DNA from: Buchnera aphidicola (Sitobion avenae) | GTDB taxonomy: Bacteria; Pseudomonadota; Gammaproteobacteria; Enterobacterales; Enterobacteriaceae | Reading direction: 5' to 3' | DNA: 64,000 nt | NCBI RefSeq assembly: GCF_005082585.1 | Contig: NZ_CP034855.1 | Location: forward strand, 310,001 to 374,000 | Shown: piece by piece, positions 10,420 through 21,114 of the stretch | Layout: every line of letters begins with the position of its first letter | Position numbering within the stretch: position 1 is the stretch's first letter | Translations under genes and position numbers: made by a program | Notes under the pieces: generated by a model | The model's input: the letters and a program-made list of their open reading frames with translations, nothing else | Told to the model about the DNA's origin: nothing | Database searches by the model: none

Positions 10420-12999
10420 TTAAAAACTTTTAAAACTTAAATTTCTTAATAAATTCATAATCCATTTTAAGCGTAAATAATCATTTTCAAAATTTAAAAT
10501 AAATTTTATTTTTTTTGAACTTTCCATTTTCCATTTACTTGGTTCTTCTTTAAAAATTTTCAGCAAATATTCAACATTTATAGAAATTTTATTATTAAAT
10601 TCTATTACACCGATCTTGTTATTAGATTTAATAGATTGAATACCAATTTTTTTTGCTATTAATCGAATTTTAGAAATTAAAATTAAATTTTTAGCAAAAT
10701 CAGGTAATTTTCCAAATTGATTAATTAATTCACATTTTATTTCTTCTATTTGTTTCTCATTTTTAGCATTTGAAATATTCCTATAAAAAAATAGTCTTGT
10801 ATTAACATCTACTATATAATTATCAGGTAATAAAGAAGATGCATGCAATTCAATTTCCAATGATTTTTTTAAAAATTCATTTTCAGATAAAACTTTTCCA
10901 CTTTTTAGTAATTTAATTGTATTGTTCAATAATTTCATATATAAAGAAAATCCTATATTTTTTATATGTCCACTTTGTTCTTTACCTAATATTTCACCCA
11001 CTCCTCTAATTTCAATATCTTGATTAGATAGAGAAAAACCACCTCCGAAGTTATCAACTGATGAAATCGCCTCCAATCTTTTTTTTGCATCTGAAGTAAT
11101 TTTATTAAAATTATTCACAATAAATAAAGCGTATGCTTGACGATTCGATCTACCAACACGCCCGCGAAGTTGATGAAGTTGAGATAGTCCAAAATGATCA
11201 GAATTTTCAATAATAATCGTGTTTGCTCTTGGTATATCAACACCACTTTCAATAATTGTCGTACAAATTAAAACATTAAACATATTGTTACAAAATTCAT
11301 TCATGACCTTTTTTAAATGAATATTCTTCATTTTTCCATGACCTATTTTAATATCAGCTTCAGGGATCAGTATTGATAATTTTTCAGCAATATTAATAAT
11401 ATTTTTAACTTTATTATATATATAATAAACTTGGCCACCTCTTGATATTTCACGTAATATTGTCTTTCTTATTAATAAAGGATTATATTCTTGAATAAAA
11501 GTTTTAATAGCTAATCTTTCAGCTGGAGGTTTTTCTATAATAGATAAATCTTTTATGCCAGTCATTGCCATATTTAAAGTGCGAGGTATAGGTGTGGCTG
11601 TTAAAGTCAGTATATCAACATTAGAATATATTTTTTTTATAATTTCTTTATGACTTACACCAAATCTATGTTCTTCATCAATAATTAATAATCCTAGATT
11701 ATGCCATTCTATTTTTTTAAATAATAGTTTATGAGTACCTATTAAAATATTAATTTTACCATTTTGAGTGTTTGTAAGAATTAAATTTTGTTCCTTTTTT
11801 GTTTGAAATCTAGACATTATATTAATGATAACAGGCCAATTAGAAAATCGTATTTTAAAATTTTTATAATGTTGTTGTGCTAATAAAGTAGTTGGTACTA
11901 AAATAGCCACTTGTTTATTGTTAGATACAGCTACAAAAGAGGCTCGCATTGCAATTTCTGTTTTTCCAAAACCTACATCACCACAAATTAAACGATCCAT
12001 AGGAATGGATTCAGACATATCTTTTAGTACAAGTTTCATTACTTTATTTTGATCTTCGGTTGTTTTAAAAGCACAATCATTACAAAAATACTCGTATTTT
12101 TCTTGATATTTTTTAAATGCAAATCCCTTTTTTGATGCTCTTATAGCATAAATTTGTAATAATTGTGCAGCATGATCATAAATAGTTTTTCTGATTTTAT
12201 TTTTTTCTTTATTCCAATCATCACCACCCAATTTATGAAGAGGAGCATTTTCTATTGAGGTCTTATTATAAGGTGAAATAAGATGCAGATACGAAACGGG
12301 TACATATAATTTATCTCCTTCTGCATATGAAATAATTAAATATTCAGATTGAATACTGGCTGTTTTTATCATAGTCAATCCCTGATATCTTCCAACGCCA
12401 TGTTCAATATGTATAATGGGATCATTTAATATGAGTTGAGATAAATTACTTTTTTTTAGGACATTAATTTTTTTTTTTTCAGAAGTGTTTTTATCATTAA
12501 TCAAAACTGGTAATAAATCTCTTGTGCAAATATATAAAAGATTGTTTTTTTTATCTAAAAACCCATTTTGGAGCTCTTCTATCATATAGAAGTAATTTAC
12601 TTTCATACTAATATCAGTAGTTTTTTTTATATATTTTGGATAAATTTTATTCCTTATTAAAAAATTTAAAATTTTTTTTAAAGATTCTTCTTTTTTCAAA
12701 GAAAATATTATTTTTCCTGAAAATGAATATAAAAAAGACATTAATTTATTAATGTTTTTTTGATTTTTAATATTATAAAATATGCTTAATAATCTTTGGT
12801 ATTTAAAATTATCAGCACTTTTATTTTTTAAAATGTTGTTGTTTATAATTTTCATAAAAGAGTATTTCTTTAAAAAAAAGTAATAATAGATCTTCAATAG
12901 ATATTGTTTTAACCATAAGGATATGATTACTATCATATCGTATTTTTTTATAGTATTAAAAAAAATATTTTTAGATAATTTTATTGAATTTATATTCAA
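10420..12999 (-). CDS. mfd: Transcription-repair coupling factor Mfd, lacking the N-terminal UvrB-like module
   Basis: Mfd is an ATP-driven translocase that dislodges stalled RNA polymerase. The 859 residues are about 290 shorter than E. coli Mfd (1148). The RNA-polymerase-interacting domain starts at about residue 195 (IIHIEHGVGRYQG). Walker A GDVGFGKT lies at 340-347, the DEEH box at 441-444, and TATPIPRTLNMAM, RGRVGRS and the C-terminal domain follow. The UvrB-homologous region that recruits UvrA in E. coli is missing, and residues 1-60 are lysine- and tyrosine-rich with no clear match. A run of twelve A (12468-12479 on the complement) sits in the weakly conserved stretch before the polymerase-binding domain and is in frame. 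I infer that polymerase release is kept and repair coupling lost. Confidence 0.93.
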   Translation of the reverse strand: MNINSIKLSKNIFFNTIKKYDMIVIISLWLKQYLLKIYYYFFLKKYSFMKIINNNILKNKSADNFKYQRLLSIFYNIKNQKNINKLMSFLYSFSGKIIFSLKKEESLKKILNFLIRNKIYPKYIKKTTDISMKVNYFYMIEELQNGFLDKKNNLLYICTRDLLPVLINDKNTSEKKKINVLKKSNLSQLILNDPIIHIEHGVGRYQGLTMIKTASIQSEYLIISYAEGDKLYVPVSYLHLISPYNKTSIENAPLHKLGGDDWNKEKNKIRKTIYDHAAQLLQIYAIRASKKGFAFKKYQEKYEYFCNDCAFKTTEDQNKVMKLVLKDMSESIPMDRLICGDVGFGKTEIAMRASFVAVSNNKQVAILVPTTLLAQQHYKNFKIRFSNWPVIINIMSRFQTKKEQNLILTNTQNGKINILIGTHKLLFKKIEWHNLGLLIIDEEHRFGVSHKEIIKKIYSNVDILTLTATPIPRTLNMAMTGIKDLSIIEKPPAERLAIKTFIQEYNPLLIRKTILREISRGGQVYYIYNKVKNIINIAEKLSILIPEADIKIGHGKMKNIHLKKVMNEFCNNMFNVLICTTIIESGVDIPRANTIIIENSDHFGLSQLHQLRGRVGRSNRQAYALFIVNNFNKITSDAKKRLEAISSVDNFGGGFSLSNQDIEIRGVGEILGKEQSGHIKNIGFSLYMKLLNNTIKLLKSGKVLSENEFLKKSLEIELHASSLLPDNYIVDVNTRLFFYRNISNAKNEKQIEEIKCELINQFGKLPDFAKNLILISKIRLIAKKIGIQSIKSNNKIGVIEFNNKISINVEYLLKIFKEEPSKWKMESSKKIKFILNFENDYLRLKWIMNLLRNLSFKSF

Positions 13000-13173
13000 T
13001 AAAATAATTTCAGATTCTTCAAAATAAAATTTAATTTATTTTGCAAATGTTATATTTAATAAATGTTAAAAATTTAGTCATTTTGTTATATTAAGACATA
13101 TTAAAAAAATAAAGAAAAATAATTTTTTTTATGTGATAGAAGAATGTCATAAAAAACTTTTCCAGATGTTTCT

Positions 13174-13212
13174 AAAATTCTCATTTTTATTTTAATAAAA
13201 AACGAGAATTTT
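13174..13212. repeat. Terminator-like inverted repeat upstream of lolC
   Basis: AAAATTCTC (13174-13182) pairs exactly with GAGAATTTT (13204-13212) around an AT-rich loop that can pair further, and T residues follow on the plus strand. It lies in the 249-bp gap between divergent mfd and lolC, where no gene ends. It may be a leader structure of lolCDE or the remnant of a lost neighbour. Confidence 0.45.
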
Positions 13213-13248
13213 TAATAAAAATCTTTATAAATTTAAAATGATATCAGA

Positions 13249-14448
13249 ATGTATAAACCTATATCTCTTTTTATTGCTTTTCGTTATCTATGGAACGTAC
13301 GTCTACCAACATTTAAAAAAATTATTACAATTTTATCTGTTATAGGAATAAGTATTAGTACAGCTTCGTTAATTATTATAATATCTATGATGAATGGCTC
13401 CGAAGAAAATTTTAAAAAAAATATTTTATCCTTTACTCCTCATTTAATAATAACAAATGAAAGTCAATATATTAAAAAATCTGATTTTCCTAAAAAGATT
13501 TTAAAATTAAATAATATTGAAAAAATTTCTGATTTTATTAGAAAAGAAGTTATTGTGAAAAGCAAAAGTAATATTACTACAGCAGAAATAATTGGAATTG
13601 ACAGTACAAACTATTATAATGTAAATAATTACAATATAAAAAATATTTTACATGTACTTCAACCAGGATATTGTAATATAATTATAGGAGATCAATTAGC
13701 TAAAAAGCTAAATGTTTATATTGGCGATAAAATTAAATTAATTCTTTTATCTTATAAAAATATTTTTTTTTCAAAAAAAAATTTAAATCCACAGATATTT
13801 AAAATTATTAGTATTTTTTCAACCCATAATGAAGTTGATTATTATCAAATTTTAATGAATAAAGAAGATAGTTTAAATTTTCTGAACTATTCTAAAAATT
13901 ATATTACTGGTTGGCGAGTATGGTTAAAAAATCCATTTTTTTTAGATGTTTTCCAGATAAAAAAAATAGCAGATAAATTCGTCTTATTAGATTGGAAAAC
14001 ACAAAAAAGTGAACTTTTTAAGGCTATAAAAATTGAAAAATATATCATGTTGTTTTTATTTTTATTAATTTTACTAGTAGCTATTTTAAATATATTTATA
14101 ATTCTTAATATATATATATTAGATAAAAAAAATGATGTTGCAATTTTAAAAACACAGGGATTATCGTTTTGGAAAACTATGTTGATATTTATTATATTCG
14201 GTTCAGGAACTGCAATTATTGGAAATATGTTGGGTACAATGATCAGCATAACACTCATATTACAAAATAATTTTTTAAAATTTTTTATTAATATTTTTTT
14301 CGATGACATTGACATGAAAATAGTTTTGATACCATCTCAAGTTTTTTTAATTAATTTTATGTTTACATTGTTTGCAATTTTTGCAACATTCTACTCATCT
14401 TGGAAGACTATTCAATTTAAACCAGCTAAAATTTTAGATAATGAATAA
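13249..14448 (+). CDS. lolC: Lipoprotein-releasing ABC transporter permease LolC
   Basis: LolC is one of two inner-membrane subunits of LolCDE, which extracts lipoproteins destined for the outer membrane. The 399 residues equal E. coli LolC. One membrane segment lies near residues 24-46, a periplasmic domain follows, and three C-terminal membrane segments begin near 264, in the MacB/FtsX permease pattern. The N terminus SLFIAFRYLWN is typical. Its last 8 bp overlap lolD, showing operon coupling. The periplasmic domain is more diverged and lysine/isoleucine-rich than in E. coli. Confidence 0.92.
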   Translation: MYKPISLFIAFRYLWNVRLPTFKKIITILSVIGISISTASLIIIISMMNGSEENFKKNILSFTPHLIITNESQYIKKSDFPKKILKLNNIEKISDFIRKEVIVKSKSNITTAEIIGIDSTNYYNVNNYNIKNILHVLQPGYCNIIIGDQLAKKLNVYIGDKIKLILLSYKNIFFSKKNLNPQIFKIISIFSTHNEVDYYQILMNKEDSLNFLNYSKNYITGWRVWLKNPFFLDVFQIKKIADKFVLLDWKTQKSELFKAIKIEKYIMLFLFLLILLVAILNIFIILNIYILDKKNDVAILKTQGLSFWKTMLIFIIFGSGTAIIGNMLGTMISITLILQNNFLKFFINIFFDDIDMKIVLIPSQVFLINFMFTLFAIFATFYSSWKTIQFKPAKILDNE

Positions 14449-15124
14449 TATTATAAAATGTATTAATCTACACAAATCTTATCAAAATGGAGATTCAAGT
14501 TTTAATATTTTAAAAAAAATATCGTTTGAATTAAAAAAAGGCGATATAGCTGGTATTATAGGAGAATCAGGTTCAGGAAAAACTACTTTATTACATTTAC
14601 TTGCCGGGTTAGATACTCCTACTTCTGGCGATATATTATTTAATGGTAGATTATTTAGCTCTATGTCATCTAATCAAATGTCAAAATTTAGAAATGTTGA
14701 ATTAGGTTTTATCTATCAATTTCATCATTTAATGTTAGATTTTAATGTATTAGAAAATGTTGCAATACCTCTTTTAATTAGCAACAAAAGCAAAAAAGAA
14801 TCTGAAGAAATAGCTTTTAATATGTTAAAAAAAGTTCATTTAGAAGAAAAAATAAAAAAATATCCATCTGAACTTTCTGGAGGAGAGAGACAACGTGTTG
14901 CTGTTGCCAGAGCGTTTATCAATAAACCTTCTTTAATAATAGCTGATGAACCTACAGGCAATCTAGATTCATATAATACAAATATTATTTTAAATTTAAT
15001 ATTTCAATTAAATTTTGATTGTAATACTTCTTTCTTAATTGTCACACATGATCCTGATTTAATAAAAAAAATACCTATTTTATTCCAAATGAAAAGTAGT
15101 CAACTCTTTAATTATAAAAATTAA
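14441..15124 (+). CDS. lolD: Lipoprotein-releasing ABC transporter ATPase LolD
   Basis: LolD is the ATPase of LolCDE. Walker [10 protein letters not shown] lies at 41-49, the signature LSGGERQR at 145-152 and Walker B IIADEPTG near 166-173, with the switch histidine in VTHD. The 227 residues are close to E. coli LolD (233). It overlaps lolC by 8 bp and precedes lolE by 17 bp. All catalytic motifs are intact. Confidence 0.96.
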   Translation: MNNIIKCINLHKSYQNGDSSFNILKKISFELKKGDIAGIIGESGSGKTTLLHLLAGLDTPTSGDILFNGRLFSSMSSNQMSKFRNVELGFIYQFHHLMLDFNVLENVAIPLLISNKSKKESEEIAFNMLKKVHLEEKIKKYPSELSGGERQRVAVARAFINKPSLIIADEPTGNLDSYNTNIILNLIFQLNFDCNTSFLIVTHDPDLIKKIPILFQMKSSQLFNYKN

Positions 15125-15141
15125 TTAAAAAGAAATATTCA

Positions 15142-16380
15142 ATGAATTTTTTGCCGTTTTTAATTGCAAACAGATTGCATCTTAAGAAAAATAAAAACTA
15201 CACTATACTATTAACTTCTATTTTATCTAAAATAGGAATTTCCATTAGTGTTTTTGCGTTAATTATGAGTTTTAGTGCATTAAATGGATTTCAGATATTA
15301 TTAAATAAAAAAATTTTATCAACTTTGCCTCATGGGATTATTCAATTGCCTGATAAATCATTTTTAACATGGCGGGATGTAATCAGAGAATTAAAATTTT
15401 TTCCAGGAGTTGTTCATGCTGAACCTTATATTGTTACTAATGGATTATTAGTTGCAAAAAATAAAATTAAAACAATTGAGATTAAAAGTTTTACTAACAT
15501 AAAATATTTAAAAAATATTTTTTCTTCTTCATATAAAAAGAATAATTCTATTAAAAGACAATACCATAACCATGAAATTATTATTTCATCTTATTTGCTA
15601 AGATGTTTATCAATGAAAAAAGGCGACTCAATTAATGTGATTTTTTTATCTAAAAAAGGTAATTATTTGTATTCTCAAATACGAAATTTTTCTTTAAAAA
15701 TTGTTGACGTATTTAAATCAAATGGAAGATTAGATTCAAATATAGGATATATGCACATTAATTTTTTTAAAAATTTTCTTCAATTAGATGATAATATTAA
15801 TAAAATTGAATTGCACATGTCTGATCCCTTTAATGCAGATCAAATTATTTTAAATGCTGCAAAAAAAATAAATAAACCTCTTTTAGTATATACATGGATT
15901 AATAGTTATAAATATATATATCATAATATCAAGAAAATTAAAATAATGGTATATTTAGGGCTTTTATTGCTAGTGATAATTTCATGTTTTAGCATTATAT
16001 CTATTTCCTTAATAACTATATCTAAAAAAACGCGAGAGATTGCTATCTTGCGTAGTATGGGTGCTGATGATCTTATTATTCAAATGACTTTTTTATATTA
16101 TGGGTTACGTTCTATCATCATGGGAAATTTCATTGGTTTATTGATAAGTGTAGTCACAATCTTAAATTTTGAAAAAATAATAATATTTTTAGAAAAAAAC
16201 TTTAAGAATAATATATTATTAGACAATATTTATTGTAAAAGTTTCTTTCTATTAAAAATAAATCCATTAGATATAATAGTTATATTTATAAGTATTATAA
16301 TAATAGGAATTATTACGAACGTCTATCCAGCATATTATGCTTCAAAAATTAATCCCAGTGATGTATTAAAAGAGTATTAA
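15142..16380 (+). CDS. lolE: Lipoprotein-releasing ABC transporter permease LolE
   Basis: LolE is the second permease of the lipoprotein exporter, with 412 residues against 414 in E. coli. It has an N-terminal membrane segment at about 25-48, a periplasmic domain and three C-terminal segments. The conserved cytoplasmic loop reads TREIAILRSMGAD, which docks on LolD, and NPSDVLKEY closes the protein. Retention of both LolC and LolE shows that lipoprotein sorting is maintained; FlgH, encoded in this window, is one candidate client. Confidence 0.93.
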   Translation: MNFLPFLIANRLHLKKNKNYTILLTSILSKIGISISVFALIMSFSALNGFQILLNKKILSTLPHGIIQLPDKSFLTWRDVIRELKFFPGVVHAEPYIVTNGLLVAKNKIKTIEIKSFTNIKYLKNIFSSSYKKNNSIKRQYHNHEIIISSYLLRCLSMKKGDSINVIFLSKKGNYLYSQIRNFSLKIVDVFKSNGRLDSNIGYMHINFFKNFLQLDDNINKIELHMSDPFNADQIILNAAKKINKPLLVYTWINSYKYIYHNIKKIKIMVYLGLLLLVIISCFSIISISLITISKKTREIAILRSMGADDLIIQMTFLYYGLRSIIMGNFIGLLISVVTILNFEKIIIFLEKNFKNNILLDNIYCKSFFLLKINPLDIIVIFISIIIIGIITNVYPAYYASKINPSDVLKEY

Positions 16381-16492
16381 TAAAAATATTTTTTAAAAAT
16401 CTTCTTTTTTTAATAAAAAATTAAGAAATAAAAAATATATAAAATAAAACCGAACATCTTTTATCATAAAGATAATTGCTAAAAAATGGTGA

Positions 16493-17500
<1,008 letters not shown>

Positions 17501-17997
17501 ATATAATTTTTTTTTAAAATAGTATTTTATACTGTAATCAAACAATGATACATCTATATTTTTATATCTATATGGCAGTATTAAGTCTATACTTAATACT
17601 GCTTTTTGTATTTTTAAAAAAATATTTTTTTGTAAAAGTAAATTACTTTTTGATCTGTACAATAAAATAAAAAAAGCTAAAAAAGATTATTACTTAATCT
17701 ATAAATTAAATATAAAACTATTTTTTTTGTCTCTTCCAACTAATTTTTACGTTTTAAAAAATTTTTAATATCATTAATATTTTGATTTAATACATTGATT
17801 ATTGAATAAATAAAGTTAATGACGTTAAATTAAAAAATCATAACCTAAAAAAAATTTTTTTAAATAATGTTTTTATATAATATGTTATATAATAAATATT
17901 CTTAATATCTTGTTATTTTAAACATTTTTTAAAAGGTGAAATTTTAATAAACTATAGCATCATTTTTAGAAATTATATCTTCATTATTGTCCAGCTT
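17501..17997. other. 497-bp intergenic region between convergent gapA and fldA
   Basis: The region holds the gapA terminator (listed separately) and, just after it, a short odd-length palindrome AAAAGTAA-A-TTACTTTT at 17634-17650. The rest is AT-rich with no convincing coding frame. In E. coli fur lies beyond fldA; I see no readable fur remnant here. Confidence 0.6.
17575..17607 (+). terminator. Rho-independent terminator of gapA
   Basis: GCAGTATTAAG (17575-17585) pairs perfectly with CTTAATACTGC (17592-17602) around a 6-nt loop and is followed by five T. It starts 75 bp beyond the gapA stop codon and is the clearest intrinsic terminator in the window. Confidence 0.9.
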
Positions 17998-18519
17998 TTA
18001 TATTTTATTTAGTTCAAAATCAGGCATAATTTTTTCAACCCATTTTTTTATTCTATATTCAGTTTTTTCTGCTTGTCGATCTTCATCTAAAATTAATCCA
18101 ACAAAATATTCTTGATTGAATAAAGCTTTAGATTGTTCAAAAAAATATTCTTTTGTAGACCACTTACCAATTATTTTTGCTTTATTTTTTTTTATAATAT
18201 TGTAAATTATACCCACTGCATCACAAAAATATTCGCTGTAATCTTCTTGATCACCACATCCAAATAACGCGACAGTTTTCTTTGAAAAATTAATTTTTTT
18301 TAAAGTTGGTAAAAAATCATCCCAATCACATTGAACTTCACCATAGTACCACGTAGGAACTCCTAATATTAAAAAATTAAAACTTTCCATGTCTTTCTGT
18401 GAAGAATTACTAATATCATGTAAAATACAAGTATTGTTACCTATATATTGTTTAAGTAATTTAGCTATCTTTTCTGTATTACCAGTATCACTTCCAAAGA
18501 AAATACCTATTTTTTTCAT
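17998..18519 (-). CDS. fldA: Flavodoxin 1
   Basis: FldA is the FMN-binding one-electron carrier for radical-SAM and Fe-S enzymes. The phosphate-binding loop [11 protein letters not shown] lies near residues 9-19, and the flavin-stacking loops [16 protein letters not shown] and [13 protein letters not shown] are intact. The length of 173 fits long-chain flavodoxins (E. coli 176). Its likely clients here are RlmN, IspG and BioB. A 20-bp perfect dyad lies about 30 bp before the ATG. Confidence 0.97.
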   Translation of the reverse strand: MKKIGIFFGSDTGNTEKIAKLLKQYIGNNTCILHDISNSSQKDMESFNFLILGVPTWYYGEVQCDWDDFLPTLKKINFSKKTVALFGCGDQEDYSEYFCDAVGIIYNIIKKNKAKIIGKWSTKEYFFEQSKALFNQEYFVGLILDEDRQAEKTEYRIKKWVEKIMPDFELNKI

Positions 18520-18548
18520 TTTAAACCTGCTTATTATGAAATTTATTT

Positions 18549-18568
18549 TTAACGTAAATATACGTTAA
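18549..18568. promoter_or_regulatory. Perfect dyad upstream of fldA
   Basis: TTAACGTA (18549-18556) and TACGTTAA (18561-18568) are exact reverse complements separated by AATA. The dyad starts 30 bp upstream of the fldA ATG in the fldA-phrB divergent gap. It could be an operator or a leader hairpin of fldA. Few regulators survive in Buchnera, so its role is unknown. Confidence 0.45.
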
Positions 18569-18598
18569 TATATGTCATATAAAAAAATTGTTGCTCGA

Positions 18599-18626
18599 TT
18601 GTTTTTATTTTTATCTATATTATAAT
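18599..18626 (+). promoter_or_regulatory. Candidate sigma-70 promoter for phrB
   Basis: TTGTTT (18599-18604), a 16-bp spacer and a perfect TATAAT (18621-18626) lie about 120 bp before the phrB ATG. The -10 box is exact, but TATAAT-like words are common in such AT-rich DNA. Confidence 0.4.
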
Positions 18627-18746
18627 CATTTGATTATAAATTTTTTTATAAATATTTTAATTATAAAAATTAAAGTTTTTTGTACAAAAAAAATATGTTT
18701 TGATAAGACATTTTTCCTAAATTAATATATTAAACACAAATATTAT

Positions 18747-20198
18747 ATGCAAAATAATTTAATTTGGTTTCGTAATGACCTTCGTTTACATGATAACACT
18801 GCTTTGCATCACGCATGTAATTCTAATGAAGATAAAGTAATAGGTTTATTTATTGCCACTCCTAAGCAATGGAGTGATCACTCTATGTCGCAAAAGAAAA
18901 AATCTTTTATTTATTCCCATTTACTATCTTTACAAAAAGAATTATTAAAATTAAACATCATTTTATATTATTATGAATCAACCGATTTTTTAAATTCTAT
19001 AGAATATCTTTTATATTTTTGCGAAAAACATAAAATAAAAAATTTATTTTATAATTATCAATATGAAATAAATGAACGTAATCGAGACGTTTTATTAAAA
19101 AAAAAATTATCTGAAAAAGGATTTATCATAAAAGGTTTTCACGATAATATTTTTTTTTCTGAGAAAAAAATTAAAAACCATAAAAATGAAACATATAAAG
19201 TTTTTACTTTTTTTAAGAAAAAAGTTATAAAGAATTTAAATGATAATATACCCCAATGTTTTCCTGTTCCTTTAAAAAGAAAACCTGATAAAGATATTTT
19301 TTCAATGTTTAAGTCTCTTAAACATTTAAGTTTGCATTTTGATAAAAATATTTTTCCAGTTGGAGAAAAAAAAGCTATTGATCGCTTGAAAAATTTTTAT
19401 ATACATAAAATTGATGATTATGCCTCTAAACGAAACTTTCCTTTTTTAGAAAGTACTAGTATGCTATCTCCATATTTATCTTCAGGGATAATATCATCTC
19501 GATATTGTCTCATGATGCTTCTAAAAATAAAAAATGATTTCTCATCAAACATTCTTCTTACTTCTTCCTGGTTTAATCAGATACTATGGCGTGATTTTTA
19601 TTACCATTTATTAATTGGTTTTCCAAAAATTAGTAAATTTCAAGCATTAGTTGCATGGGAAGAAGAAATTCCCTGGGTGAATAATATAAAACATTTTAAT
19701 GCTTGGAAAGAAGGATGTACAGGTTTTCCTATAATAGATGCCGGTATGAGACAATTAAATCAATTGGGCTGGATGCATAATAGGTTAAGAATGATTACAT
19801 CTAGTTTTTTAGTAAAGAATCTTCTAATTAATTGGAGGAAAGGTGAAAAATATTTCATGTCTAATTTAATTGATGGAGATTTAGCTTTAAATAATGGAGG
19901 ATGGCAATGGTCAGCGTCAGTTGGATGCGATTCTGTACCTTATTTCCGAATGTTCAATCCATTGAATCAATCAATAATTTTTGATATGTCAGGTGATTTT
20001 ATCAAGAAATTTATTCCAGAGTTAAAACATGTGCCAAATCATTATATTCACGAACCACATAGATGGTCAAAAGAAAAAAATATTAAATTAGATTATCCTG
20101 TTCCTATAATAAATTATAATGATAGTAGAAAAAAGTTCTTATTAACATTCAATCAAGCTCGATTAAAGTTTAAAAAAAGGTTAAACACTTATGAATAA
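18747..20198 (+). CDS. phrB: Deoxyribodipyrimidine photolyase
   Basis: PhrB repairs UV-induced cyclobutane dimers using light, FADH- and a folate antenna. The 483 residues match class I photolyases (E. coli 472). The N-terminal antenna domain begins LIWFRNDLRLHDN. The C-terminal FAD domain has ASKRNFP, STSMLSPYLSSG, WRDFYYHL, GCTGFPIIDAGMRQL and LIDGDLALNNGGWQWSASVG. A run of ten A (19097-19106) in a lysine stretch leaves the frame open. Its stop overlaps the ybgI start by 8 bp. Confidence 0.97.
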   Translation: MQNNLIWFRNDLRLHDNTALHHACNSNEDKVIGLFIATPKQWSDHSMSQKKKSFIYSHLLSLQKELLKLNIILYYYESTDFLNSIEYLLYFCEKHKIKNLFYNYQYEINERNRDVLLKKKLSEKGFIIKGFHDNIFFSEKKIKNHKNETYKVFTFFKKKVIKNLNDNIPQCFPVPLKRKPDKDIFSMFKSLKHLSLHFDKNIFPVGEKKAIDRLKNFYIHKIDDYASKRNFPFLESTSMLSPYLSSGIISSRYCLMMLLKIKNDFSSNILLTSSWFNQILWRDFYYHLLIGFPKISKFQALVAWEEEIPWVNNIKHFNAWKEGCTGFPIIDAGMRQLNQLGWMHNRLRMITSSFLVKNLLINWRKGEKYFMSNLIDGDLALNNGGWQWSASVGCDSVPYFRMFNPLNQSIIFDMSGDFIKKFIPELKHVPNHYIHEPHRWSKEKNIKLDYPVPIINYNDSRKKFLLTFNQARLKFKKRLNTYE

Positions 20199-20934
20199 TT
20201 TTTCTTTAGAAAATATTATTAATAAAAAATTGTCGTCTAAAGAATTTCAAGATGTAGTTCCTAATGGTTTGCAAATTGAAGGGGAGGAGATAGTAAAAAA
20301 AATAATAACAGGAGTTACGGCATGTCAAGCTTTATTAGAAAAAGCATTGTTGTATAGTGCTAATACTATAATAGTTCATCATGGTTATTTTTGGAAAAAT
20401 GAATCAAAATATATACATAATATGCAAAGAAACCGATTAAAAACTATACTTTCTCATAATATTAACTTGTACAGTTGGCATTTACCTTTAGATATGCATC
20501 CCGAACTAGGCAATAATGTACAAATAGCTAAAAAATTAAATATTTGTATTCAAGGTAATATTTCACCTTGTCTTTTATGGGGCACTATCAAAAATAAAGT
20601 TACAGGTTTTGAATTTGCAAATAAAATAAAAAAAGAATTTAATAAATATCCTATACATCTATATGAAAATGCCCCATTGCATATTAAGCGTATTGCTTGG
20701 TGTAGTGGTAAAGGACAAAGTTTTATTAAACAAGCATGTGAATTTGGAATTGATGCCTTTTTAACAGGAGAAATTTCGGAAGAAACTACTCATATTGCTA
20801 CAGAACTAGGTATCCATTTTTTTGCTTTAGGACATCATATAAGTGAAAAATATGGCGTAAAATCTTTAGGTGAATGGTTGCATAACCAATATCATTTAGA
20901 TGTAAATTTTATTGATATTTATAATCCTGCATAA
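20191..20934 (+). CDS. ybgI: NIF3-family metal-binding protein YbgI
   Basis: The protein has 247 residues, the E. coli YbgI length, and contains the metal-ligating histidines of the family: VHHGYFW, YSWHLPLDMHPELGNN and LGHHISEKYG. E. coli YbgI forms a toroidal hexamer with a di-metal site. It has been proposed to act as a GTP cyclohydrolase-like or metal-insertion protein, but its function is unsettled. It overlaps phrB by 8 bp, so the two are probably cotranscribed. Confidence 0.93.
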   Translation: MNNFSLENIINKKLSSKEFQDVVPNGLQIEGEEIVKKIITGVTACQALLEKALLYSANTIIVHHGYFWKNESKYIHNMQRNRLKTILSHNINLYSWHLPLDMHPELGNNVQIAKKLNICIQGNISPCLLWGTIKNKVTGFEFANKIKKEFNKYPIHLYENAPLHIKRIAWCSGKGQSFIKQACEFGIDAFLTGEISEETTHIATELGIHFFALGHHISEKYGVKSLGEWLHNQYHLDVNFIDIYNPA

Positions 20935-21114
20935 CGTTTTTAAATAAAAATTCAATTATGATAATTTGTTTTAAAGTAATTTATTATTATTTTATAATTA
21001 GTTCGATATTTTCTTATTATATAATAATAAATATATTTAATATATTCTTATAAGTATATGTTTGATTTAAAATGTTTATGACATTTGATGTGATAACTTT
21101 TTTAAAAGAAAATT

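Noticed and set aside
13899..14315. Minus-strand open frame of 138 codons inside lolC
   Set aside because: It mirrors the lolC coding frame; the hydrophobic pattern is that of antisense membrane codons.
17940..17998. Short GCTGG-containing stretch after fldA as a fur fossil
   Set aside because: Only about four codons resemble the Fur N terminus before stops appear; this is within chance.
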